Of a DNA stretch of 8,929 bases, positions 1-6,017 are shown in pieces. This DNA is from Propionibacterium sp. (lineage in GTDB: Bacteria > Actinomycetota > Actinomycetes > Propionibacteriales > Propionibacteriaceae): contig JAAYZP010000008.1 in assembly GCA_012514785.1 (NCBI GenBank), forward strand, positions 1-8,929. The letters are read 5' to 3'. Under the pieces are notes generated by a model. It had not been told where the DNA came from, did not search any database, and was given only the letters and a program-made list of their open reading frames with translations. Position numbers and translations under genes: made by a program. How positions within the stretch are numbered: the stretch's first letter is position 1; every line of letters starts with the position of its first letter.

Positions 1-497
<497 letters not shown>

Positions 498-513
498 CGT
501 CAGCACAGCGGGC

Positions 514-519
514 AGTCTA
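514..519 (-). promoter_or_regulatory. Probable -10 element of glyQ
   Basis: The minus strand reads TAGACT, which fits the actinobacterial TANNNT -10 pattern, 16 nt before the glyQ ATG. Transcription would start roughly 10 nt before the start codon. No convincing -35 is visible. In the duplicated copy the same six bases read GAGCCT, so the pattern is lost there. Confidence 0.45.
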
Positions 520-563
520 TCTTGACCGGCCCGGGGAAGCAGGTCCGCGAACCTCGGAGGGCC

Positions 564-1703
564 TCAGATCGCTCCGCGCATGATCGCCGGGATGAAGTCG
601 AGTTCCTCGAGCCGTCGGATCACGGCCACCACGAGGGGGCCGGAGGTCAGGCAGAGACGGTAGGCCCGCGGCGAGTCCGGCATCTTCTCCAGCAGTCGTC
701 GTTCCAGCAGTCGCCGGATCGCTTGGCTCCTCGTGGCGGCGGAGCCGGGTAAAGCGTCGCTGAGGTCGCCGGCGCGCACGATACCTCTCGCCCCTGTTTC
801 GCGAAGGGCGGCGGCTTCCGGCGCGCTCACGAGCGCGGACTGCAGCAGGGCTTCCACGCTCGGCCGGATGATCTCGTCCAGGACGAAAGCGGCCTCTCCG
901 AGGGACTTCATCCGGGACAAGTCTTGTTTGAGTCCCACGAGCACGTATGCGCACCAGTCGAGAAGCCCCCGGTCGTCGTCGCTGTCCGCAGCGGCAAGGG
1001 CGTCGTAATACCGCTCGCGGTCCGCACCGAAGACGGCTGTGGGGTTGATCGCCCTCACGCTCATGGTGTTTGTGAACCCCTGGCTGACCAGGCTGGCGTA
1101 GGTGAGTAGGCGGGCGACACGCCCATTCCCGTTCGTGAAGGGGTGAATCCACAGGAATCGATGGTGGGCGATAGCAGTGGCGATCAGGTCATGGCTGCTC
1201 GGTCTGGGTTCATTGATGAAGTCGACCAGTTCAGTCATGAGTGCCGGGACGAGTTCCGGCCCGGGAGGGTCAAGGGCGGCTCCCGCGATGGCGACGGCTC
1301 TCCTGCGGTACGTACCCGGTGTGCGGTCTCCTTCGGCGCGAAGCCCCTCGACGACGATTCTGTGCATTTCTCTGAGGAATGACTGTGTCATTGGTTGGCC
1401 GACGACAAGCTGGGCGTCGATGAACTGGGAGGCCTGCTCAAGGTTGATGACCTCCTGGACCGACTCCGAGTACCGTCCATCGCCCGACGCGGCCTTCTCC
1501 TTCACGACGTCGAGCACCGTGGTCCGGTTGCCCTCGATGCGAGCGCTGGTCATGCTCGTCACGAGCTGGAGCACCTCGCGAATCTGGCGCAAGAGTTCGG
1601 GATCCGTGTCGCTGAGGGCGAGGTCTCCCCGTAGGCGCTCCAGCTCGAACACTGCCTCCATGAGGGGGGAGTCGAACGAGAACGAAGGAATCCGTGGTTG
1701 CAT
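564..1703 (-). CDS. fic: Fic-domain protein AMP transferase, class II (self-inhibited)
   Basis: Fic enzymes usually transfer AMP from ATP to a hydroxyl side chain of a target protein. The 379-residue product has the full core motif HPFTNGNGRVAR (187-198), with catalytic His187 and phosphate-binding Gly-Asn-Gly-Arg. A likely target-docking flap is at RTPGTYRRR (127-135). SARIEG at 53-58 fits the (S/T)xxxE(G/N) inhibitory motif; Glu57 would insert into the ATP site, so the protein should restrain itself without a separate antitoxin. Placing this motif before the Fic core defines class II, as in Shewanella SoFic. A C-terminal winged-helix-like segment follows (about 310-355, with RSQAIRRLLERRLLEK). 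The ATG at 1703-1701 lies 6 nt after TAAAAT, suggesting a leaderless message. The gene reads toward glyQ, with 66 bp between stop and glyQ ATG. It is less GC-rich than its neighbours and bracketed by repeats, so acquisition is likely. The target is unknown. Confidence 0.93.
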   Translation of the reverse strand: MQPRIPSFSFDSPLMEAVFELERLRGDLALSDTDPELLRQIREVLQLVTSMTSARIEGNRTTVLDVVKEKAASGDGRYSESVQEVINLEQASQFIDAQLVVGQPMTQSFLREMHRIVVEGLRAEGDRTPGTYRRRAVAIAGAALDPPGPELVPALMTELVDFINEPRPSSHDLIATAIAHHRFLWIHPFTNGNGRVARLLTYASLVSQGFTNTMSVRAINPTAVFGADRERYYDALAAADSDDDRGLLDWCAYVLVGLKQDLSRMKSLGEAAFVLDEIIRPSVEALLQSALVSAPEAAALRETGARGIVRAGDLSDALPGSAATRSQAIRRLLERRLLEKMPDSPRAYRLCLTSGPLVVAVIRRLEELDFIPAIMRGAI

Positions 1704-1709
1704 GCAAGT

Positions 1710-1715
1710 ATTTTA
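1710..1715 (-). promoter_or_regulatory. Probable -10 element of fic, leaderless start
   Basis: The minus strand reads TAAAAT (five of six bases of TATAAT), then ACTTGC and the fic ATG. The 6-nt gap would start transcription at or next to the A of the ATG, and no ribosome binding site precedes it. A weak -35 candidate, TTAAAT, lies 17 bp further upstream. Confidence 0.55.
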
Positions 1716-1784
1716 TGCCGTGGTGGGCCAACATTTAACAGGTTTCTCCATTGTCGCTTGTCAGGCCATAGAAAAAGTCGAAAG

Positions 1785-1797
1785 TGCAGGGCCTGCA
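1785..1797. promoter_or_regulatory. Dyad TGCAGG-G-CCTGCA upstream of fic
   Basis: A perfect 6-bp inverted repeat around a single G, about 82 bp upstream of the fic ATG in locally AT-rich non-coding sequence. It could be an operator. The match is short and chance is possible. Confidence 0.25.
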
Positions 1798-1825
1798 TTT
1801 AATCTGGCTGGCTTCGTCGATTAAA
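1798..1825. promoter_or_regulatory. Inverted repeat TTTAATC-N14-GATTAAA
   Basis: Perfect 7-bp arms (1798-1804 and 1819-1825) have centres 21 bp apart, two turns of the helix. This suits a dimeric regulator on one face of the DNA. It lies between the fic promoter and the glyQ remnant. AT-rich arms stand out in this GC-rich sequence. No regulator can be assigned. Confidence 0.3.
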
Positions 1826-1854
1826 CGTTGGCGTACAACAAGGTGTCACCCACC

Positions 1855-1921
1855 GTAGTCGGACACAGTACGTAGGGCATCTTGCGTCGTCAGCACGGCG
1901 GGCAGGCTCTCTTGACCGGCC
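1855..1921 (-). pseudogene. Decayed duplicate of the glyQ promoter and first 11 codons (repeat copy 2)
   Basis: This 67-bp stretch is 61/67 identical to 465-531. Read on the minus strand it gives LPAVLTTQDALRTVSDY, against LPAVLTMQDALRTLSDY at the real gene. The glyQ ATG has become ACG (base 1886) and the TAGACT -10 has become GAGCCT (1906, 1909). The match stops at the codon before Trp12, after which the frame runs GG then stop. It cannot make GlyQ. It is probably a remnant of the insertion or duplication that placed fic next to glyQ. Confidence 0.85.
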
Positions 1922-1984
1922 GGCATGCCTCGGAGCGCCCGTGCGAACGCTGTCCCGTCCGTTCGGACGAAGAGTGGGGAGAGC

Positions 1985-2002
1985 GATAACAAGAGCGTTA
2001 TC
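1985..2002. promoter_or_regulatory. Candidate autoregulatory operator GATAAC-N6-GTTATC
   Basis: Perfect 6-bp arms (1985-1990 and 1997-2002) end 8 bp before the start of the Xre-nucleotidyltransferase gene and overlap its likely -10. Antitoxins with Xre-type domains commonly bind such dyads to repress their own operon. The position is right; binding is inferred. Confidence 0.5.
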
Positions 2003-2004
2003 AT
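1999..2004 (+). promoter_or_regulatory. Probable -10 element of the toxin-antitoxin operon, leaderless start
   Basis: TATCAT fits TANNNT and is followed by CGGTGC and the ATG at 2011. This is the same 6-nt spacing as fic and suggests a leaderless message. No good -35 is visible. The hexamer overlaps the right arm of the GATAAC/GTTATC dyad. Confidence 0.45.
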
Positions 2005-2010
2005 CGGTGC

Positions 2011-2472
2011 ATGGATGCGAAGGTGTACGCGGATGAGCTGCGATTTCGTCGCGCGGCGGCGGGAGTCACCCAGCGCGAGCTCGCGGACGCATCTGGCGTG
2101 AAGCAGCCACTCATCGCGGCCATCGAGCGCGGCATCCGCCAGCCATCGGATGCTGTCCGCACTGCCCTCGATACGGCGCTCCAGGTGCGTCCCTCTCGCC
2201 TGCTTGGCGCAGCCCGTGAAGCAGTGCTGGCGGCAGTGCACGCTGTCGGAGGCACAGACGTCCGCGTTGTCGGCTCGGTCGCCCGCGGGACCGACTCCCC
2301 GGGATCGGACCTTGACCTCATCGTCACGTTTCCGGCCGGCGCGGACATCGTGACCCTCCTGACGCTGGAGGAGACGCTTTCAGAATTGCTTACAGTTCCG
2401 GTAGACGTGGTTTCCGCTGAAAGCTCGGGCCGCGTCATGGAACGGGCCCTGGCGGAGGCAATTCCGCTGTGA
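2011..2472 (+). CDS. Xre-type HTH fused to MntA-like nucleotidyltransferase (antitoxin)
   Basis: The 153-residue protein has two parts. Residues about 5-60 form a lambda-repressor-like helix-turn-helix (GVTQRELADASGVKQPLIAAIERG, split here as GVTQRELADASG and VKQPLIAAIERG). Residues about 80-150 form a minimal nucleotidyltransferase. Its GS-X10-DxD motif is complete: Gly88-Ser89, ten residues, then Asp100-Leu-Asp102; Asp132 in VPVDVV is the likely third metal ligand. In type VII systems MntA neutralises HepT by transferring AMP to a HepT tyrosine. The intact catalytic residues and the overlapping hepT support that role. The fused DNA-binding domain suggests it also represses its own operon through the dyad at 1985-2002. 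The ATG is chosen for the HTH start and the -10 spacing. Downstream hepT overlaps by 4 bp, so translation is likely coupled. Functional assignment is from motifs only. Confidence 0.85.
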   Translation: MDAKVYADELRFRRAAAGVTQRELADASGVKQPLIAAIERGIRQPSDAVRTALDTALQVRPSRLLGAAREAVLAAVHAVGGTDVRVVGSVARGTDSPGSDLDLIVTFPAGADIVTLLTLEETLSELLTVPVDVVSAESSGRVMERALAEAIPL

Positions 2473-2807
2473 CCGACGACCGGATCCAACGGCGGCTGTC
2501 TGATCTCGCACGCTTCGGGGAGGAGGCCGCGCACGTAGTGAGCAAGGGGCGAGCCGCATATCTCGCCGACGACCTCGACGGCGCCTTGCTGCGCAATGCC
2601 GCGGAGCGGATCCTGATCAAGGTGGCCACCGTCGCGGAGAAGCTGCCCGACGATTTCAGAGCGCAGCACCCGGAGGCCGACTGGATCGGCCTGACTCGGA
2701 TGCGCAACCTCGTCGCCCATCACTACGACAAGGTCAACGACGACCTCATCTGGCGGGCGTTGAGTGTGCGCATCGTCGAACTCGTCGCGACACTCGAAAG
2801 GCACTGA
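2469..2807 (+). CDS. hepT: HepT-like HEPN toxin (ribonuclease)
   Basis: A 112-residue, mostly helical protein of the HepT/DUF86 HEPN family. It carries the RX4HXY active-site motif as RNLVAHHY (Arg79, His84, Tyr86), preceded by DWIGLTRM and followed by a conserved Trp95. In characterised pairs this motif cleaves RNA, and the tyrosine is the residue AMPylated by MntA, so Tyr86 would be both catalytic-site residue and target. The start is the GTG at 2469-2471, which overlaps the upstream TGA (2470-2472). GGAGG at 2454-2458 serves as ribosome binding site. The protein is slightly shorter than many HepT proteins but the motif is complete, so it is probably active. Its stop (2805-2807) directly abuts the ATG of the DeoR-type regulator. 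Confidence 0.88.
   Translation: MTDDRIQRRLSDLARFGEEAAHVVSKGRAAYLADDLDGALLRNAAERILIKVATVAEKLPDDFRAQHPEADWIGLTRMRNLVAHHYDKVNDDLIWRALSVRIVELVATLERH
2796..2801 (+). promoter_or_regulatory. Ribosome binding site of the DeoR-type gene, inside hepT
   Basis: GAAAGG ends 6 nt before the ATG at 2808. It lies within the last hepT codons, so ribosomes finishing hepT reach the site of the next start. Confidence 0.55.
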
Positions 2808-3599
2808 ATGGACAAGCAAACACGTCTCTCACAGCTGGCGAAGGCCGTGATGGAGCGCGGTGTGATCGATCTCGACGATGTCGTCCGCGAGTTCGGGATC
2901 TCGCCGGCAACCGCGCGCCGCGACCTCAACTCGCTCGCCGACCAGCAACTCGTCGTCCGCACCCGCGGCGGAGCCCGCGCGCACGCCCGCTCCGGCGACG
3001 TGCCGCTGCGGTTCCGGACCTCGCGCAACCCGGGGCAGAAGCACGCGATCGCGCTCGAGGCGGCCACGATGGTGACCCCGGGGATGGTCGTCGGGCTCAC
3101 CGGCGGGACGACCACCACCGCGATCGCGCACGAGATCGCCATCCGCGCCGCCGCGGACGAGGCCTACCTGGAGACGCCGGTCACCGTCGTCACCAACGCG
3201 GTCAACATCGCTAACGACCTCACCATCCGCCCGCAGGTCCGCGTGGTGATGACCGGCGGGGCCGCCAGCACGAGCTCCTTCGAACTCGTCGGACCGCTCG
3301 CCATGCTCATCCTGCCGTCGATCCGGATGGACCTGTACTTCCTCGGCGTCAACGCCGTCGACTTCGACTCCGGCGGCTTCTACACGCACGTCGAGGACGA
3401 GGCCGCGATCAACGCGGCAATGGTGCAGGCCGCGGCCAGGACGATCGTCCCCGCGGACTCCAGCAAGCTGGGGGGCGCAGCGTTCGCGCGGATCTGCGGG
3501 TTCGACGACGTCGACGGCATCATCGTCGACGCCGGCGCTGGCGCCGACCAGCTCGCCCAGCTCCGCGCCCTCGTCCCGGTGACGGTGGCGTCCCGATAG
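2808..3599 (+). CDS. DeoR/GlpR-family transcriptional regulator
   Basis: A 263-residue repressor-type protein. Residues about 5-55 form the DeoR winged helix (VIDLDDVVREFGISPATARR and DLNSLADQQLV, followed by the RTRGGA wing). Residues about 75-255 form the sugar-phosphate-sensing DeoRC domain, an isomerase-like fold: GLTGGTTTT (96-104), VTNAVNIA (128-135), MTGG (148-151) and ADSSK (216-220). Members usually repress sugar operons and release DNA on binding a phosphorylated sugar. It sits just upstream of the mutase-nucleotidyltransferase-kinase operon and is its likely regulator; the effector may be a sugar phosphate made by those enzymes. The start directly follows the hepT stop with an RBS inside hepT, so it may be cotranscribed with the toxin operon. 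I see no separate promoter. The last two bases of its TAG stop begin the large palindrome. Confidence 0.92.
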   Translation: MDKQTRLSQLAKAVMERGVIDLDDVVREFGISPATARRDLNSLADQQLVVRTRGGARAHARSGDVPLRFRTSRNPGQKHAIALEAATMVTPGMVVGLTGGTTTTAIAHEIAIRAAADEAYLETPVTVVTNAVNIANDLTIRPQVRVVMTGGAASTSSFELVGPLAMLILPSIRMDLYFLGVNAVDFDSGGFYTHVEDEAAINAAMVQAAARTIVPADSSKLGGAAFARICGFDDVDGIIVDAGAGADQLAQLRALVPVTVASR

Positions 3600-3678
3600 T
3601 GTCCGAAATATCCCCCGCAACGCCTCTTGGGGGCCCTTTTGCGGCCCCAAGCGCGTTGCGGGGGATATTTCGGACACT
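3598..3678. repeat. Perfect 26-bp inverted repeat enclosing a second stem
   Basis: The left arm (3598-3623, beginning AGTGTCCGAAATATCCCCCG) is the exact reverse complement of the right arm (3653-3678). Inside, 3626-3635 and 3643-3651 pair as CTTGGGG(G)CC with GGCCCCAAG, leaving one bulged G and a 7-nt loop. A transcript from either strand would fold into a long nested hairpin. It lies between the regulator stop and the operon promoter, so it could be a two-way terminator, although no T-run follows either arm. It could instead be a copy of a dispersed palindromic element. No target duplication is evident at its ends. Confidence 0.9.
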
Positions 3679-3707
3679 CGCAGCGGCAGAGCATCGATCG
3701 ACTTCCG

Positions 3708-3736
3708 TTGGGCTGATCGAAACTGGCTGTTAACAT
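3708..3736 (+). promoter_or_regulatory. Promoter of the mutase-nucleotidyltransferase-kinase operon
   Basis: TTGGGC (3708-3713) and TAACAT (3731-3736) are separated by 17 bp, the optimal spacing. The predicted transcription start is near 3743, giving a leader of about 30 nt before the ATG at 3773. This is the best-formed promoter in the window. Confidence 0.6.
3728..3735. promoter_or_regulatory. Candidate operator TGTTAACA over the -10
   Basis: A perfect 8-bp palindrome overlaps the -10 hexamer, so a bound protein would block the promoter. AGTG-GT-CACT (3741-3750) is a second small dyad just past the start site. The adjacent DeoR-type repressor is the obvious candidate, but no family consensus can be matched here. 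Confidence 0.3.
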
Positions 3737-3760
3737 GGGAAGTGGTCACTACCAATCACC

Positions 3761-3767
3761 GGGGAGG
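3761..3767 (+). promoter_or_regulatory. Strong ribosome binding site of the phosphohexomutase gene
   Basis: GGGGAGG ends 5 nt before the ATG at 3773. It is close to the ideal anti-16S match and fixes this ATG as the start. Confidence 0.7.
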
Positions 3768-3772
3768 CGGCA

Positions 3773-5194
3773 ATGCAACCAGTCACTTTCGGCACCGGAG
3801 GATGGCGCGAGATCATCGCCGATGGCTTCACGCGCTACAACGTGCGAAGGATCGCCCAGGCCCTCGCCGACCGCATGGCGGGGGAAGGCGTTGTCGAGGA
3901 GGGCGTCGTCGTCGGCTACGACCGCCGCTTCCTGTCCGCTGAGGCCGCGTGGTGGGCCGTCGAGGTGCTGGCGGGCAACGGCGTGCCGGTCACCATCGTC
4001 GACCGCCCCGTCCCCACACCCATGATCATGTGGACCGTGCGCAACAAGGAGACCCCCTACGGGCTCTGCGTCACCGCATCCCACAACCCCGCCCTCTACA
4101 ACGGCCTCAAGCTCTTCACCCGCGGCGGCCGCGACGCCGACGTCGAGGTCACCGACAGCTTCACCGGGCAGATCAACGGGCTGACCGGCGGCGACGTCCG
4201 CGCGCTGGAGCCCGAGGAGGCCAGGCAGTCCGACCTGGTCACGGTCCAGACCTCCATCAACTGGTATCTCGACTCCATCATGGACACCCTCGACCTCGAC
4301 CTGATCCGGCACCGCCACCTGCACATCGTGGTGGACCCGATGTTCGGCGTCGCGCAGACCTCCATGCAGACCATCCTCATGACCGCCCGCTGCCAGGTGG
4401 ACGTCATCAACCAGCGGCACGACCCGCTGTTCGGCGGGCGCGTGCCCTCGCCCACGGCCGGCACCCTCGACATGCTGCGATCCGCCGTCGTCGAACGCGG
4501 CGCCGACCTCGGCATCGCCACCGACGGCGACGCCGACCGCCTCGGCATCATCGACGACACCGGCCGCTTCCTGCACGCCAACGAGATCCTCGTGCTGCTC
4601 TACCACTACCTGATCACCAAGAAGGGCTGGAGCGGGCCGGCGGTGCGCAACATGTCCACCACCCACCTGCTCGACCGCGTCGCCGAGGCCCACGGCGAGC
4701 AGTGCTACGAGGTGCCCGTCGGGTTCAAGTACGTGTCCGCGAAGATGGCCGAGACCGACGCCGTGATCGGCGGGGAGTCCTCCGGCGGCCTCACCGTCCG
4801 CGGCCACATCCCCGGCAAGGACGGCATCTACGCCGGCTCCCTGCTCGTGGAGATGGTGGCCGCCAGCGACAAGCCGCTCAGCGAGCTGTACCAGGACCTC
4901 ATCGACGAGTACGGCCGCCTCGTCATGGTGGAGCAGTCCTACCGCATGACCCCGAGGCGTCGAGCCGAGCTCGAGGAGGGTATCTTCGGGGCGCGCGAGC
5001 TCCCGGAGTTCGCCGTCGAGGTGGAGCTCGTCGCCTGGGTGGACGGCTGCAAGGTGTACTTCGATGGCGGCGGCTGGATCACGATCCGCTTCTCCGGCAC
5101 CGAGCCGGTGCTCCGGGTGTTCTGCGAGATGCCCGACGAAGCCCAGGCGCAGGCGGTCATCGACCGCGTCGCCGAGACCTACGGACTGGAATGA
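3773..5194 (+). CDS. Alpha-D-phosphohexomutase (phosphomannomutase/phosphoglucomutase family)
   Basis: The 473-residue enzyme interconverts a hexose 1-phosphate and 6-phosphate through a phosphoserine. All four family signatures are present in order: TASHNP (101-106) with phosphorylated Ser103; the Mg2+ loop DGDADR (251-256); the sugar-specificity loop GESSGG (334-339); and the phosphate-binding loop RFSGTEP (439-445). The N-terminal GTGGWR (7-12) is also typical. Length is normal for the superfamily. The specificity loop is neither the GEQSGH of GlmM nor the GEMSAH of PMM/PGM, and resembles phosphoglucomutase-like GEESGG, so the substrate cannot be fixed. It is the first gene of a three-gene operon; the nucleotidyltransferase start lies 4 nt past its stop. 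Its probable role is linking the 1-phosphate used by its partners to central sugar metabolism. Confidence 0.93.
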   Translation: MQPVTFGTGGWREIIADGFTRYNVRRIAQALADRMAGEGVVEEGVVVGYDRRFLSAEAAWWAVEVLAGNGVPVTIVDRPVPTPMIMWTVRNKETPYGLCVTASHNPALYNGLKLFTRGGRDADVEVTDSFTGQINGLTGGDVRALEPEEARQSDLVTVQTSINWYLDSIMDTLDLDLIRHRHLHIVVDPMFGVAQTSMQTILMTARCQVDVINQRHDPLFGGRVPSPTAGTLDMLRSAVVERGADLGIATDGDADRLGIIDDTGRFLHANEILVLLYHYLITKKGWSGPAVRNMSTTHLLDRVAEAHGEQCYEVPVGFKYVSAKMAETDAVIGGESSGGLTVRGHIPGKDGIYAGSLLVEMVAASDKPLSELYQDLIDEYGRLVMVEQSYRMTPRRRAELEEGIFGARELPEFAVEVELVAWVDGCKVYFDGGGWITIRFSGTEPVLRVFCEMPDEAQAQAVIDRVAETYGLE

Positions 5195-5198
5195 ACCC

Positions 5199-6017
5199 TT
5201 GACCAACACGGACACACGCAAGGTGGTCATCCTCGCGCGCGGACTCGGCACGCGCATGCGCAGGGAGTCGGCCGACGCCGACATGACCGACGAGCAGCGT
5301 CGCGCCGCCGACGCCGGGATGAAGGCGATGATCCCGGTGGGCCGCCCGTTCCTCGACCACTGCCTCTCCGCCTACGCCGACGCCGGCTATTCCGAGGCCT
5401 GCCTCGTCATCGGCCCCGAGCACGACGCCGTCCGCGACTACTACGACGGCCTCCAAACCAGCCGCATCCGGATCACGACGGCCATCCAGCCCGAGCCGCT
5501 CGGCACCGCCGACGCCGTGCTCGCCGCCGGGGAGTTCGTCGCAGGCGAGCGCTTCGCGATGGTCAACGGCGACAACTACTATCCGGCCGACGTCATGTTC
5601 GCCGTCCGCCAGGCTGAGGGCCACGTCAGTGCCGGCTTCGACCGGGCTGCGCTCGTGGCCGGCAGCAACATCCCCGCCGAGCGCGTCCGGGCGTTCGCCC
5701 TGCTCGTCACCGACGACGACGGCACGCTCCAGCAGATCGTCGAGAAGCCCAGCGAGGAGCAGTTCGTCCGCCTCGGCGCCGACGCCCGCATCAGCATGAA
5801 CTGCTTCGGCTTCGACGCATCCGTATTCGACGCCGCCCGTCGGGTGCTGCCCTCCGCCCGCGGCGAGCTAGAGATCGTCGACGCCGTCCGCGGCCTCGTC
5901 GACGGCGGCGAGCCGGTACGCGTGCTGCCGGTGGAGGCCGGCGTGCTGGACATGTCGAATCGCGACGACGTCGCCGCCGTCGCCGACCGGCTCGAGGAAA
6001 GCCCGGTGCACCTGTGA
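5199..6017 (+). CDS. Sugar-1-phosphate nucleotidyltransferase
   Basis: A 272-residue GT-A-like nucleotidyltransferase that should make an NDP-sugar and pyrophosphate from an NTP and a sugar 1-phosphate. Key elements are the signature ARGLGTRMR (13-21), KAMIPVGRPFLD (42-53) with the activating Lys42, QPEPLGTADA (97-106), the metal-binding NGD (123-125), EKP (182-184) and Asp251 near the C-terminus. The signature has Arg14 where GlmU/RfbA-type enzymes have Gly, and about 20 extra residues separate it from Lys42. I start it at TTG 5199: the next Met (residue 20) would destroy the nucleotide-binding loop. GGAA (5188-5191) is a weak ribosome binding site, and translation is probably coupled to the mutase, 4 nt upstream. 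The stop overlaps the kinase start as GTGA. Base and sugar specificity are unknown. A longer reading frame reaching back to 5064 lies over the mutase and is not credible. Confidence 0.88.
   Translation: MTNTDTRKVVILARGLGTRMRRESADADMTDEQRRAADAGMKAMIPVGRPFLDHCLSAYADAGYSEACLVIGPEHDAVRDYYDGLQTSRIRITTAIQPEPLGTADAVLAAGEFVAGERFAMVNGDNYYPADVMFAVRQAEGHVSAGFDRAALVAGSNIPAERVRAFALLVTDDDGTLQQIVEKPSEEQFVRLGADARISMNCFGFDASVFDAARRVLPSARGELEIVDAVRGLVDGGEPVRVLPVEAGVLDMSNRDDVAAVADRLEESPVHL

Larger units (their letters stand above)
1704..2010. other. Intergenic region between divergent fic and the toxin-antitoxin operon
   Basis: These 307 bases contain no supportable gene. The left half (about 1704-1850) is clearly AT-rich relative to the window and holds the fic promoter and two inverted repeats. 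The middle holds the glyQ remnant. The right end holds a CGTCCG-TT-CGGACG dyad (1956-1969) and the promoter-operator of the Xre-MntA gene. Confidence 0.8.

Noticed and set aside
532..563. Possible extension of the 67-bp repeat via shared CCTCGGAG (552-559 and 1928-1935)
   Set aside because: It needs a gap of roughly 15 bases and the surrounding bases do not match; one 8-mer in GC-rich DNA is weak.
1956..1969. CGTCCG-TT-CGGACG dyad as a terminator or second operator
   Set aside because: The 2-nt centre and lack of a T-run argue against a terminator. As an operator it has no support beyond symmetry, and such GC dyads are common in this composition.
1846..2241. 131-codon minus-strand frame ending in QDALRTVSDYGG
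   Set aside because: Only the last codons are meaningful, as the glyQ remnant. The rest runs antisense through the Xre-MntA gene and lacks a domain.
2001..2819. 272-codon minus-strand frame across the toxin-antitoxin genes
   Set aside because: No recognisable domain, and both plus-strand genes have complete catalytic motifs and coupled starts.
3949..5202. 417-codon plus-strand frame within the phosphohexomutase
   Set aside because: Extremely Arg/Pro/His-rich with no domain; a frame shadow of the real gene.
3749..5284. 511-codon minus-strand open frame opposite the phosphohexomutase
   Set aside because: Its His/Val/Gly/Asp-rich, low-complexity translation is what the complement of a high-GC gene gives. 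The plus strand has all four phosphohexomutase motifs in frame.
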